A DNA stretch of 64,000 nucleotides. It comes from Bacillota bacterium (GTDB taxonomy: Bacteria > Bacillota_G > Limnochordia > DTU010). Shown here one piece after another: positions 27,613 to 34,972 of this stretch; positions within the stretch are counted from its first letter, which is position 1, and each line of letters begins with the position of its first letter. A program made the translations under genes and the position numbers. Where the stretch lies: assembly GCA_012799255.1 (NCBI GenBank), contig JAAZLQ010000107.1, positions 1 through 64,000 of the forward strand, read 5' to 3'. The notes below the pieces were generated by a model. The model was not told the DNA's origin and searched no databases. It worked only from the letters and a program-made list of their open reading frames with translations.

Positions 27613-28149
27613 ATGAATCAAAAAACTGCCATCTTCGGCGGAGGTTGTTTTTGGTGTGTAGAAGCTATTTTCAGCGATTTGAACGGCGTTTTAGAAGTTG
27701 TTCCTGGCTACAGTGGAGGTCATGTGGATAACCCAACCTATGAACAGGTTTGTACTAATGAAACTGGACATGCCGAAGTAGTAAAGATTACCTATGATGG
27801 TGATGTAATCAGTTATGAGGATCTATTAAAGATCTTTTTCACGACTCATGATCCCACAACATTAAACCGCCAGGGAGGCGATGTGGGTACCCAGTACCGC
27901 TCGGTTATCTTCTATCAAGATGAGGAAGAAAAGCAAGTAGCCCAAGCTGTGAAAAAGGAGTTAGCGCATCTCTGGGAAGATCCCATTGTTACTGAAATTA
28001 CGCAACTTGAAACATTTTACCCGGCAGAAGACTATCACCGGGACTACTTTAGACTCAATCCTCAGCAGGGCTACTGCAGAATGGTTATAGCTCCTAAGGT
28101 GGCGAAGTTCCGGTCACAGTACCGCGAACGTCTAAAGTCGACTCAATGA
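27613..28149 (+). CDS. msrA: Peptide methionine sulfoxide reductase MsrA
   Basis: 178 residues with the GCFWC active site (Cys12 catalytic, Cys15). Conserved VVPGYSGG, TGHAEVV and YRSVIFY follow, and a resolving cysteine may be that of GYCRM. It reduces methionine-S-sulfoxide in proteins. The ATG at 27613 has a GGGGGG site; an in-frame ATG 18 bases upstream lacks one. Its 3' end overlaps lysA tail-to-tail by 18 bases. Confidence 0.96.
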   Translation: MNQKTAIFGGGCFWCVEAIFSDLNGVLEVVPGYSGGHVDNPTYEQVCTNETGHAEVVKITYDGDVISYEDLLKIFFTTHDPTTLNRQGGDVGTQYRSVIFYQDEEEKQVAQAVKKELAHLWEDPIVTEITQLETFYPAEDYHRDYFRLNPQQGYCRMVIAPKVAKFRSQYRERLKSTQ

Positions 28150-29394
28150 GCCAGTGGGGAGCTTGATTGTGGCAAAATAATCCTCGGGGGTTTCCGCCCT
28201 GCGGATTAGTTCAGTACTTCCATCTTGACGCAATAAGATTTCTGCCGACCGAAGTTTCCCATTGTAATTATAGCCCATGGAAAAGCCATGTGCACCAGTA
28301 TCGTGAATAATTATTAGGTCACCAACTTCGATTTTGGGTAAGTTACGGTTAATGGCAAATTTGTCGTTGTTCTCGCAGAGGCCACCAACCACATCATAGG
28401 TATGATTGTGGGGGTGGTCCTCTTTTCCGGCTACCGTAATATGGTGGTAGGCACCATACATGGCAGGCCGCATTAAGTTTACTGCACAGGCATCCAAACC
28501 GATGTAGTTTTTGTGGATTTCTTTACGGCGGAGCGCTGTGGCAATCAAGTGCCCGTAAGGGGCAAGCATAAATCTACCGAGTTCTGTTACAATCGCGAGA
28601 TCACCTAAGCCTGCAGGAACTAAAACGTCGTTGAAGGCTTGCTCGACACCTTGTCCAATGATCGAAATATCTGCAGGATTGTCATGGGGATGGTAAGGAA
28701 CTCCGATACCGCCAGAAAGATTGACAAAAGTAAACTTGGCACCAGTTTCTTCATGGATCTCTTTTACCACCTCGAAGAGCAAGCGAGCTAAGGCAGGATA
28801 ATAGTCATTAGTGGTAGTATTGCTTGCTAAAAAAGCGTGGATACCGAACTCTTCCACACCCAGGTTGAGTAGTCTCTTTACCGCTTCCGTTAGCTGGGGC
28901 CGAGTCATCCCGAACTTTGCTTCGCCTGGCGTATCCATGATCTCATTGGCGAGCGTGAAATTACCCCCTGGGTTATAGCGGAGACACATCTTTTTAGGAA
29001 TGCTAGGAAGTTGCTGGATAAGTTCTAGATCTGTGATGTCATCTAAGTTAATAATAGCACCTAGCTTATGCGCAAGCTGAAAGTCTTCTAAGGGAGTAAT
29101 GTTGGAGGAGAACATGATTTCATCGCCTTGGAAACCCAAAGCATCTGCGAGAATTAACTCAGTTGCGCTGGCGCAATCCACACCACAACCCTCTTCTTGT
29201 AGAATTTGCAGAATTCTTGGGTTCGGATTGGCTTTGATTGCAAAATACTCCTTAAAACCAGGATTCCAGCTAAAGGCTTGATGAAGCCTTACTGCATTTT
29301 CTCTAATACCTTGTTCATCATAAAGGTGGAAGGGGGTAGGATACTCTGCTGCAATTTGGCGCAGTTTTTCAGCGCTCACAAAAGGTTTTTTCAT
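28132..29394 (-). CDS. lysA: Diaminopimelate decarboxylase
   Basis: 421 residues, fold III PLP enzyme. The PLP lysine is Lys54 in FAIKANPNP; glycine-rich NLSGGIGVPYH and the substrate-site VGGLCENND are present, and HDTGAHGFSMGYNYN is near the end. It makes lysine from meso-diaminopimelate. Related carboxynorspermidine decarboxylases are a less likely alternative. The ATG at 29394 follows GGAGG; an upstream in-frame start overlaps the deoD terminator. Confidence 0.9.
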   Translation of the reverse strand: MKKPFVSAEKLRQIAAEYPTPFHLYDEQGIRENAVRLHQAFSWNPGFKEYFAIKANPNPRILQILQEEGCGVDCASATELILADALGFQGDEIMFSSNITPLEDFQLAHKLGAIINLDDITDLELIQQLPSIPKKMCLRYNPGGNFTLANEIMDTPGEAKFGMTRPQLTEAVKRLLNLGVEEFGIHAFLASNTTTNDYYPALARLLFEVVKEIHEETGAKFTFVNLSGGIGVPYHPHDNPADISIIGQGVEQAFNDVLVPAGLGDLAIVTELGRFMLAPYGHLIATALRRKEIHKNYIGLDACAVNLMRPAMYGAYHHITVAGKEDHPHNHTYDVVGGLCENNDKFAINRNLPKIEVGDLIIIHDTGAHGFSMGYNYNGKLRSAEILLRQDGSTELIRRAETPEDYFATIKLPTGSLSRL

Positions 29395-29424
29395 TGGGAC
29401 CTCCGAAATACATTGGATATAGAA

Positions 29425-29455
29425 ATGAAAAACCCAACCCAAGCGGGTTGGGTTT
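29425..29455 (-). terminator. Terminator between deoD and lysA
   Basis: On the minus strand AAACCCAACCC/GGGTTGGGTTT form an 11-bp stem with a 4-base loop, followed by a T-run. Confidence 0.85.
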
Positions 29456-29468
29456 ATTCGTACATAAT

Positions 29469-30176
29469 TTACAGGCTGATGGCTAGTTCTAAAGCTATTT
29501 CCATCATGTTTGTGAAACTAACTTGGCGCTCATGGGCAGGTAGCTCTCTGCCACTGTGGAGCTCATCAGAAATAGTCAACATGCACAGGGCGTTTTTCTT
29601 GGCCTTCGCAGCATTCATATACAGTGCTGCAGCTTCCATTTCTACCGCTAGCACGCCCATGGCTTCCCAAGCAGTTGGTTTGCCTAGTTCGTTATAGAAA
29701 ATATCCGCGGACAAAATATTACCTACGAAGTACTTCTGGCCCTTGTTCTTCGCGATTTCTACAGCCTTCTCTAATAGTTCCCAAGTAGCGATGGGAGCAT
29801 AGGTACCTGGCATTCCATATTGATAGGCATAATTTGAGTCGGTACAGGCACCCATACCAAAGACCATATCCATGATCTTTACATCCTCGCGAATTGCACC
29901 GGCAGAACCGATCCGGATAATATTGTCCACATCATACATATTATACAATTCATAGGTGTAAATGCCAATGGAAGGCATGCCCATGCCATGACCTTGTACA
30001 GATACGGGTTTGCCCTTATAAAGCCCCGTGAAACCGTACATTCCACGTACTTCATTATAGCACTTTACATCTTCCAAATAGTTTTCCGCCACAAATTTTG
30101 CCCTCAGGGGATCCCCTGGCATCAAAACCGTCTTAGCGATATCACCTGGTTTTGCAGCATTATGCGGTGTAGTCAT
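29469..30176 (-). CDS. deoD: Purine nucleoside phosphorylase, DeoD type
   Basis: 235 residues, hexameric PNP family. Phosphate-site [16 protein letters not shown], the nucleoside-binding VEMEAAALY and catalytic Asp in TISDEL are visible. It cleaves purine (deoxy)ribonucleosides with phosphate. The second ATG (30176) is preferred, as it lies six bases from AAGGAGG; the first ATG abuts that site. It could use nucleosides brought in by the importer at 60419-64000, but that link is speculative. Confidence 0.95.
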   Translation of the reverse strand: MTTPHNAAKPGDIAKTVLMPGDPLRAKFVAENYLEDVKCYNEVRGMYGFTGLYKGKPVSVQGHGMGMPSIGIYTYELYNMYDVDNIIRIGSAGAIREDVKIMDMVFGMGACTDSNYAYQYGMPGTYAPIATWELLEKAVEIAKNKGQKYFVGNILSADIFYNELGKPTAWEAMGVLAVEMEAAALYMNAAKAKKNALCMLTISDELHSGRELPAHERQVSFTNMMEIALELAISL

Positions 30177-30310
30177 GTTCATCCTCCTTAAGTGATAGTC
30201 TCTATATACTTTGACAACTTCCTCCTTCTTCCTTCACCAGAACTACGCCTCTCGCACTTTAGTGCATACAATGTGGAGTGGTTGACTAATAAGGAAAGGA
30301 GGGAAGACTT

Positions 30311-30904
30311 ATGGCCTTTATCCATGTGGTTTCCACAGGAGATACGCTCTGGGGAATTGCCCAAAAGTATCAAACAAGTGTGGAAGAGCTCAAGATGGCC
30401 AATGGCTTAACTAATGATCTAATTTATCTCGGACAGGAGCTTATTATACCACTTGATTCCACGGAGGAGCCAATTGAAACTGTACCAACAGCGACTCTGC
30501 CTTCGGTGGAGGGAGGATTTGTTTTGCCTGAAGGAAGTTACACTCCGGCTGATCTGGATGACATTGCACTGCTTGCACGCTTGGTTTTTGCCGAGGCAAG
30601 GGGGGAACCTTTTTTGGGACAAATCGCGGTGGCGGCTGTTTTACTAAACAGGGTCAAACACCCCGAATTCCCTAACACTGTGAGGGCAGCTATCTATCAA
30701 CCGCGCCAGTTTGAGGTGGTGTCTAATGGGACTATCAACCAAACCCCCAACAACCTCGCTTATCTTGCTGTCCTGGAGGCACTTAACGGAGAAGACCCCA
30801 CAGATGGATCCCTCTTCTTTTGGAATCCCCGCAAAGTACCTTCTTCTAGCTGGGTTTGGACCAGGCCGGTGAAGTTACAAATTGGCGAACATGTCTTTGC
30901 TTAA
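30311..30904 (+). CDS. LysM-SleB type cell wall hydrolase without a signal peptide
   Basis: 197 residues. A LysM domain (about 3-47, GDTLWGIAQ) starts almost at the N-terminus. A linker follows, then a hydrolase_2 (SleB/CwlJ) domain (about 80-195) with LARLVFAEARGE and AVAAVLLNRVKHPEFP. The Glu of FAEARGE is the likely catalytic residue. SleB proteins degrade spore cortex peptidoglycan. No export signal is visible, unlike SleB but as in CwlJ. The ATG at 30311 follows AAAGGAGGG. It converges on the curli-like operon. Confidence 0.87.
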   Translation: MAFIHVVSTGDTLWGIAQKYQTSVEELKMANGLTNDLIYLGQELIIPLDSTEEPIETVPTATLPSVEGGFVLPEGSYTPADLDDIALLARLVFAEARGEPFLGQIAVAAVLLNRVKHPEFPNTVRAAIYQPRQFEVVSNGTINQTPNNLAYLAVLEALNGEDPTDGSLFFWNPRKVPSSSWVWTRPVKLQIGEHVFA

Positions 30905-30923
30905 AAAGAGACTTTAAAGTAAA

Positions 30924-30950
30924 GAGGTCAAGACATATTGTCTTGACCTC
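30924..30950. terminator. Terminator between the SleB-like gene and the last curlin gene
   Basis: A perfect 12-bp stem GAGGTCAAGACA/TGTCTTGACCTC with loop TAT. On the minus strand it is followed by TTTACTTT; on the plus strand no T-run follows, so it acts best for the curli-like operon. Confidence 0.75.
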
Positions 30951-30981
30951 CCTCGTGGATAAGGATTGCGTCCACTTGCCG

Positions 30982-31473
30982 TTACTTTCCTTGAATGATC
31001 ACCGCAGAATTGTTGTTGCCAATCTGGGCGATCAGAGCGGTGAAGTTGTCTCCGCTCTGCTGAATCCTGGCTGTATTGGCATTGCCCATTTGGTAGGCTC
31101 CTGCCCAGTTGCTGGTGCCTAGTTGTTGGGTCACTACAGTATTGTAGTTTCCCACTTGATAGGCACCCGCCCAGTTTCCCACTCCACTTTGCCATTGGTT
31201 TGCAATGTTGCCATCACCATTTTGATAGATGTAGGCCCTATTGTCCTGACCTTCCTGGACTTGCTCAGAACTATTGTCGTTTCCGTTTTGATAGACGTAG
31301 GCTGAATTTTCACCAGGTTCTACTTCATCTTCGGAAATCTGGAAAAAGTCGCTGAACCAAACCCCCAAATCGGATGGTAATACTGTTTCAGTTTCGTAGG
31401 CTAGAGCGTTCGCACTTGCAAGCAAACCTAGCACTAGTAACGCCAACACGATCGTAACCATTCTATTCTTCAC
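30982..31473 (-). CDS. Curlin-repeat protein (fourth amyloid subunit)
   Basis: 163 residues from a GTG at 31473, seven bases after AGGAGG. The signal peptide ends near ANALA. An acidic, non-repeat segment (about 27-55) comes first, as the N-terminal targeting segment does in CsgA. Then come nine uninterrupted 11-residue units of the form QxGxxNxAxxx. Two neighbouring 22-residue blocks begin with NWAGAYQ, showing recent duplication. It should form a cross-beta stack exported through CsgG. It is separated from csgG by 249 bases, so it may be expressed at its own level. Confidence 0.9.
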   Translation of the reverse strand: MKNRMVTIVLALLVLGLLASANALAYETETVLPSDLGVWFSDFFQISEDEVEPGENSAYVYQNGNDNSSEQVQEGQDNRAYIYQNGDGNIANQWQSGVGNWAGAYQVGNYNTVVTQQLGTSNWAGAYQMGNANTARIQQSGDNFTALIAQIGNNNSAVIIQGK

Positions 31474-31722
31474 TATTTTGCCTCCTCGGGTAACCCGGCT
31501 ATCTAATTATCTTAGACCCGTGGCTTTGTGTCCCCACCTCACGATGGGTTTACCTTTTTCTGAGGGACAGAGGAACTGAAGTTCGACCATCTCTCATTCC
31601 GCGACCACTTGTGGTAGCGGATCTTACACACTTCATCTTACACACACTTTGTCACGGCTCGTTGGACTAAGCAATCCCTATCTCTACGAGCAAGATAGTT
31701 GTGGCTTTAGCCACGGAGTTGG
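31474..31722. other. Intergenic gap inside the curli-like operon with hairpins and a direct repeat
   Basis: No open frame. It holds a hairpin at 31599-31620 (CCGC-ACCAC/GTGGT-GCGG with one mismatch), an 11-base direct repeat ATCTTACACAC at 31621-31631 and 31635-31645, a GTGGCT/AGCCAC hairpin at 31701-31714 just after the csgG stop, and an 11-base palindrome CGGGTAACCCG at 31487-31497 beside the ribosome site of the last curlin. None has a T-run on the minus strand. Confidence 0.55.
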
Positions 31723-32520
31723 TTAGTTAGTAAGTACTTGGCTTTGAACCAACTTGAAGACGGCTTCTTCCAGTAGAGTTCGAACAACTAGATTAATTAC
31801 CTGCTGTTTACCAGCACCCGTTTCAAACTCGACAATGTTCCTTCCCAAGAAAGAAAACAACTGGATTCCAATCTTCTCGCCTAGGACTTCGCCTTTGAGG
31901 CTTTCCGCCCAGATTACTTCACCTGTAGTCAGGTCAGTCACCCTTAAGTCAAGGGCAACTGATGCTCGAGCATACTCCTGGGATCCGCCTATACCGCCAA
32001 TAACAAGACCCAGTCCGCCAGTTTCCTTACTTACTTGGTATTCGGTGATGGAGCCAGAGATCATGTACTGAGGTCCCACGAGTTCACCCAGACGCGGCCC
32101 TTGACCAGGTAGTACCCTATTACTGGATACAAGGTTCTGTTCATTCATCAAGTCTCCAAATTTGACACGATCTAAGACAGAGAATTGGCGTGATCTGTGT
32201 AAAGCGGTGATCAACATTTCAGTAGAACCCTGAGTAACAACTGTTGATGCGGCACCACCATCCGCCTTGAGTTGTCCTGTACTATCTGTAATGCCATAAA
32301 TGGCAATCGGGATTTTTTCAACCGGTTCCGGTAGTGCAGCTAGAAGCTGACTAGCGGTCGTTACATTATCGACGGATAGTAATATGCTTTCGGGAACCTC
32401 CAATACTGCTGCCATCTCCTGAACTATTTCTGTTTCGGTGGCTGGTGGTGGGGTGCTAGAACCAGACAATCCCCCAAATAACATAGCCAATGTGAGAATT
32501 CCAATCATTACAAATTCCAT
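31723..32520 (-). CDS. csgG: CsgG-type curli secretion channel
   Basis: 265 residues. From about residue 68 it aligns by eye with E. coli CsgG: KIPIAIYGITDSTGQLK for KIFVSVYNIQDETGQFK, TEMLITALHRSR for TAMLVTALKDSR, then QYMISGSITEY, GGLGLVIGGIG and LDLRVTDLTTGEV. CsgG is a nonameric outer-membrane channel for amyloid subunits. Two differences stand out: the N-terminus has GGLSGSST with no lipobox Cys, and the loop holding the E. coli constriction residues Tyr51, Asn55 and Phe56 is replaced by small residues. The ATG at 32520 follows GGAGGG. Confidence 0.93.
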   Translation of the reverse strand: MEFVMIGILTLAMLFGGLSGSSTPPPATETEIVQEMAAVLEVPESILLSVDNVTTASQLLAALPEPVEKIPIAIYGITDSTGQLKADGGAASTVVTQGSTEMLITALHRSRQFSVLDRVKFGDLMNEQNLVSSNRVLPGQGPRLGELVGPQYMISGSITEYQVSKETGGLGLVIGGIGGSQEYARASVALDLRVTDLTTGEVIWAESLKGEVLGEKIGIQLFSFLGRNIVEFETGAGKQQVINLVVRTLLEEAVFKLVQSQVLTN

Positions 32521-32554
32521 TCTAACCCTCCTTTACATCTTGTCCATCACCTGA

Positions 32555-32977
32555 TTAAAAGTTTGGAGGCACTGGTTGGTTTCCTGAATCAATTGTAATC
32601 TCTGTCCAGCTACCATTAGAGTAGTGGTAGATCTTCATAGATTCACTAACCTCATCCCATTCATAGTAAATCCAGCCATCGTCCACTGGGACAAAACCGT
32701 AATCTGGGGCATCGGAGTTTGGATCGTAATAGACAATATCTCGAATAGCTTTGCTCATAGCCATACGGTCTAGGCTTTCTTTAAAACGGTCAAGTGCGCT
32801 TGGTTCTTCCGTAGTTCTGCTCAACTCCTGCTGTGCGTTAGCAATATTCAAGGCTACTTGTCGAGCGTTAGGGTTGTTGATAAGTTGAAAGCTATAGCTC
32901 ATGGTATAACTGGCAACTGCTGTGCCGGTGAGACTAAAAACAATTAGGATGGTACTAAACAGGACGACTTTTCTCAC
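32555..32977 (-). CDS. csgF: CsgF-type curli assembly factor
   Basis: 140 residues, GTG start after GGAGGGAG. The signal peptide ends near AVASY. The mature N-terminus YTMSYSFQLINNPN parallels E. coli CsgF GTMTFQFRNPNFGGNP, the part that sits in the CsgG barrel. EEPSALDRFKESLDR parallels ETPSALDNFTQAIQS, and the C-terminal strand ITIDSG parallels IQVSG. CsgF caps the secretion channel and places the nucleator at the surface. It lies 34 bases upstream of csgG. Confidence 0.88.
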   Translation of the reverse strand: MRKVVLFSTILIVFSLTGTAVASYTMSYSFQLINNPNARQVALNIANAQQELSRTTEEPSALDRFKESLDRMAMSKAIRDIVYYDPNSDAPDYGFVPVDDGWIYYEWDEVSESMKIYHYSNGSWTEITIDSGNQPVPPNF

Positions 32978-32992
32978 TGTAATCTCCCTCCT

Positions 32993-33517
32993 TTAGTAGG
33001 TAAACTGAAAACCAGCTGCTAAATGTAGACCTCTGTCGCCGATTCCGCCAGGCATGGTCACGTACCTTGCCTCAGCAAATAAGTTCTTGTTAAACTCTAC
33101 TCCAACAAAAACTTGGTACCTAAAACCATCGGCATAACCTGCTCCCCCTCCAAAGTAAACGGGGTAAGGGAGGTTACTAAAAGGAGCAAATTTTAGGGAC
33201 AGAAAGCCAGCTAAAGCCTGTTCGTTTTTTAGATAAACTGCTTCGGTTAAGATACTTACAGGTAACTCTTGACCAAGGTCTGTCTCCACTCTTACACCGA
33301 CACCGACTTCGCTTCCGTCACCTAAGGTGGTTAGAACCATACCTGCCTTCATCTTGGGGCGTGCCCGCTCTTGGGTGAGCATCCTGTGGGAAGCGGTGAA
33401 TAGGTCGATTCTCTCCTGACTGACTTCCTCGGTAGTTGATTGGTTGGCCAGAGCCGAGGGAGCAGTAAGGAGAAGTAGCAAGAGTAGTAACGTGATTACA
33501 TAAGTACGTTTTCTCAT
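32993..33517 (-). CDS. Small outer-membrane beta-barrel protein within the curli-like operon
   Basis: 174 residues with a signal peptide (a run of eight Leu, ending near SALA). The mature part has about eight amphipathic strands with Gly turns (YFGGGAGYADGFRYQVFVGVEF) and ends in FQFTY, an aromatic C-terminus expected for a BamA substrate. It does not resemble CsgE. It lies between curlin genes and csgF, 15 bases from csgF, so a role in fibre anchoring or assembly is plausible but unproven. Confidence 0.7.
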   Translation of the reverse strand: MRKRTYVITLLLLLLLLTAPSALANQSTTEEVSQERIDLFTASHRMLTQERARPKMKAGMVLTTLGDGSEVGVGVRVETDLGQELPVSILTEAVYLKNEQALAGFLSLKFAPFSNLPYPVYFGGGAGYADGFRYQVFVGVEFNKNLFAEARYVTMPGGIGDRGLHLAAGFQFTY

Positions 33518-33535
33518 TAGGAATTCTCCTTTCGG

Positions 33536-34249
33536 TTATCCTTGAGTGGCTGTAAAGGTGTTGTGGTTTCCAGTCTGAAATACGGAAACGGTGTTATCTA
33601 GACCCTGTTGGTTGATGAGAGTTGCATTATCATCGCCCAGTTGCAGACTGCCACTAAATAGCTGAGCTCCAGCTTGCTGAACAGATGTCCAGTTACTAAC
33701 ACCGATCTGCACAACTAGGGCTGCATTGGTTCCGACACCGAGTGGAAATTGCTCTTGTACTACAAAGGCTTCATTGTTATTGTCAATCTGATAAATGGAG
33801 CTGGTATTGTCATCTCCTATTTGTAGCAAGTTCAAGATGTTGTAAAGTCCCGATTGGTAGCTAAAGGCATCATTGTCGGATACTGCTCCAACGGGGAAGG
33901 ACCAGGCAGAGGAGTGCATCTGAGTAATGCTTGCCGAGTTTCCGGCACCGAACTGCATCGTTAAAACCAGATCTCCTTGTCCTAATTGGTGGATCTCAGC
34001 CTCGTTATCTTCTCCAACTTGTCCTATTCCCGCGATATGCCCAGAACCAATTTGGTCCACCGAGGAAGAGTTCTCATCGCCAAGCTGCAGGATAATTACC
34101 TCACTTAATACTTCTTGGTACACATAGATGTAGTTGTCGAATCCGATTTGAGTGACATTGCTGACTCCTTGCGCAAAGCCAAGCATAGGCGTTGCCATTA
34201 CGAAGGAGGCTACAAGGAAACCTATTAACAAACTTGGGAGCTTCTTCAT
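33536..34249 (-). CDS. Curlin-repeat protein (third amyloid subunit)
   Basis: 237 residues from the ATG at 34249, which has AAGGAG; an in-frame start at 34306 overlaps the upstream gene. The signal peptide ends near LGFAQ. About 17 repeat units follow, mostly 11 residues beginning with Q and containing GxxN. Two are expanded, including a 22-residue unit with SSAWSFPVGAVSDNDAFSY. It ends in NTFTATQG. As a curlin homologue it should be secreted by CsgG and polymerise. Confidence 0.88.
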   Translation of the reverse strand: MKKLPSLLIGFLVASFVMATPMLGFAQGVSNVTQIGFDNYIYVYQEVLSEVIILQLGDENSSSVDQIGSGHIAGIGQVGEDNEAEIHQLGQGDLVLTMQFGAGNSASITQMHSSAWSFPVGAVSDNDAFSYQSGLYNILNLLQIGDDNTSSIYQIDNNNEAFVVQEQFPLGVGTNAALVVQIGVSNWTSVQQAGAQLFSGSLQLGDDNATLINQQGLDNTVSVFQTGNHNTFTATQG

Positions 34250-34283
34250 TGCCAATCTCCTTCCAGATCTTCGTTCTATCCCG

Positions 34284-34868
34284 CTAAAAACCAAATCGGA
34301 TTGCATTTATTACGGTGTTATCTCCTATATGAAATAGGCTTAAATTGCTATCAGAGCCTACTTGATTATTACTTACGATGTTGTTGTTTCCGGCGATGGT
34401 GATCTTGGACGTGTGGCCATGACCGACTTGGTTTTGTGCTACCGTGTTACTGCTACCCAATACCCAGGCAACTGCTAAATTTTCACTGCCGATCTGGTTT
34501 TGGATCAAACTATTGCTATTGCCGTATTGCCAAATGAAGAGGGTATTGGCATCTCCAAGCTGGTTTTGGATGGTTAGGTTATTGTTGCCCAGCAGTGTAG
34601 CAGAGGCCTGATTAGCGTTTCCCGTTTGCGTTTGAAGGCTAGAGTTGCCTTCGCCAGCTTGGTAAATATAACTTTCATTATTACTCCCTATTTGGTATTG
34701 CATTGCCCAGCTGTCGAGAGCTCTCTGCTGAATGGTAGCCTGATTGTTGTCACCATCCTGATAAATGTATGCTTCAGTAATGTTCTGGGCAAAAACTATG
34801 GAACCGAAGATATTGAGCCCGAACATAATCACAATTCCAATCTGTACCATGCGTTTTGTATTGACCAT
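34284..34868 (-). CDS. Curlin-repeat protein, possible CsgB-like nucleator
   Basis: 194 residues, ATG after AGGAGG. The signal peptide ends near IVFAQ. Fourteen units of 11 residues follow. In the second half every other unit has lost its leading Gln (LLGNNN, VLGSSN, IAGNNN, HIGDNT), giving a 22-residue period, and the protein ends in a hydrophobic, basic tail AIRFGF. In E. coli CsgB the last repeat also departs from the Gln/Asn pattern and serves anchoring, so a nucleator role is suggested by analogy only. Confidence 0.85.
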   Translation of the reverse strand: MVNTKRMVQIGIVIMFGLNIFGSIVFAQNITEAYIYQDGDNNQATIQQRALDSWAMQYQIGSNNESYIYQAGEGNSSLQTQTGNANQASATLLGNNNLTIQNQLGDANTLFIWQYGNSNSLIQNQIGSENLAVAWVLGSSNTVAQNQVGHGHTSKITIAGNNNIVSNNQVGSDSNLSLFHIGDNTVINAIRFGF

Positions 34869-34925
34869 AGAGATCCTCCTATATAACGCTTTTTAGACCA
34901 GGAGTGACGAGTGCATGAGTTGGGG

Positions 34926-34968
34926 GGGCGAAGAAGTCTAGCTTCTCCGCCCGAGTATTCTAGATACT
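34926..34968 (-). promoter_or_regulatory. Tandem hairpins between the first and second curlin genes
   Basis: GGGCGAAGAAG/CTTCTCCGCCC (34926-34936 with 34942-34952) forms an 11-bp stem, next to a small AGTAT/ATACT hairpin (34954-34968). They lie within 50 bases of the first curlin stop and have no T-run. They may stabilise or attenuate the message so that the first gene is expressed most. Confidence 0.5.
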
Positions 34969-34972
34969 TCCA

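Noticed and set aside
27574..27621. Longer N-terminus of the methyltransferase from TTG 27621
   Set aside because: It lacks a ribosome site and would overlap the msrA start region; TTG 27573 has AAAAGGTGAT at proper spacing.
30254..30265. Palindrome GCACT-TT-AGTGC upstream of the SleB-like gene as an operator
   Set aside because: Perfect but only 5 bp per arm, with no clear promoter beside it; chance occurrence is likely.
32993..33517. Assignment of the small barrel protein as CsgE
   Set aside because: No resemblance to CsgE sequence, and its strand pattern and aromatic C-terminus fit an outer-membrane barrel instead.
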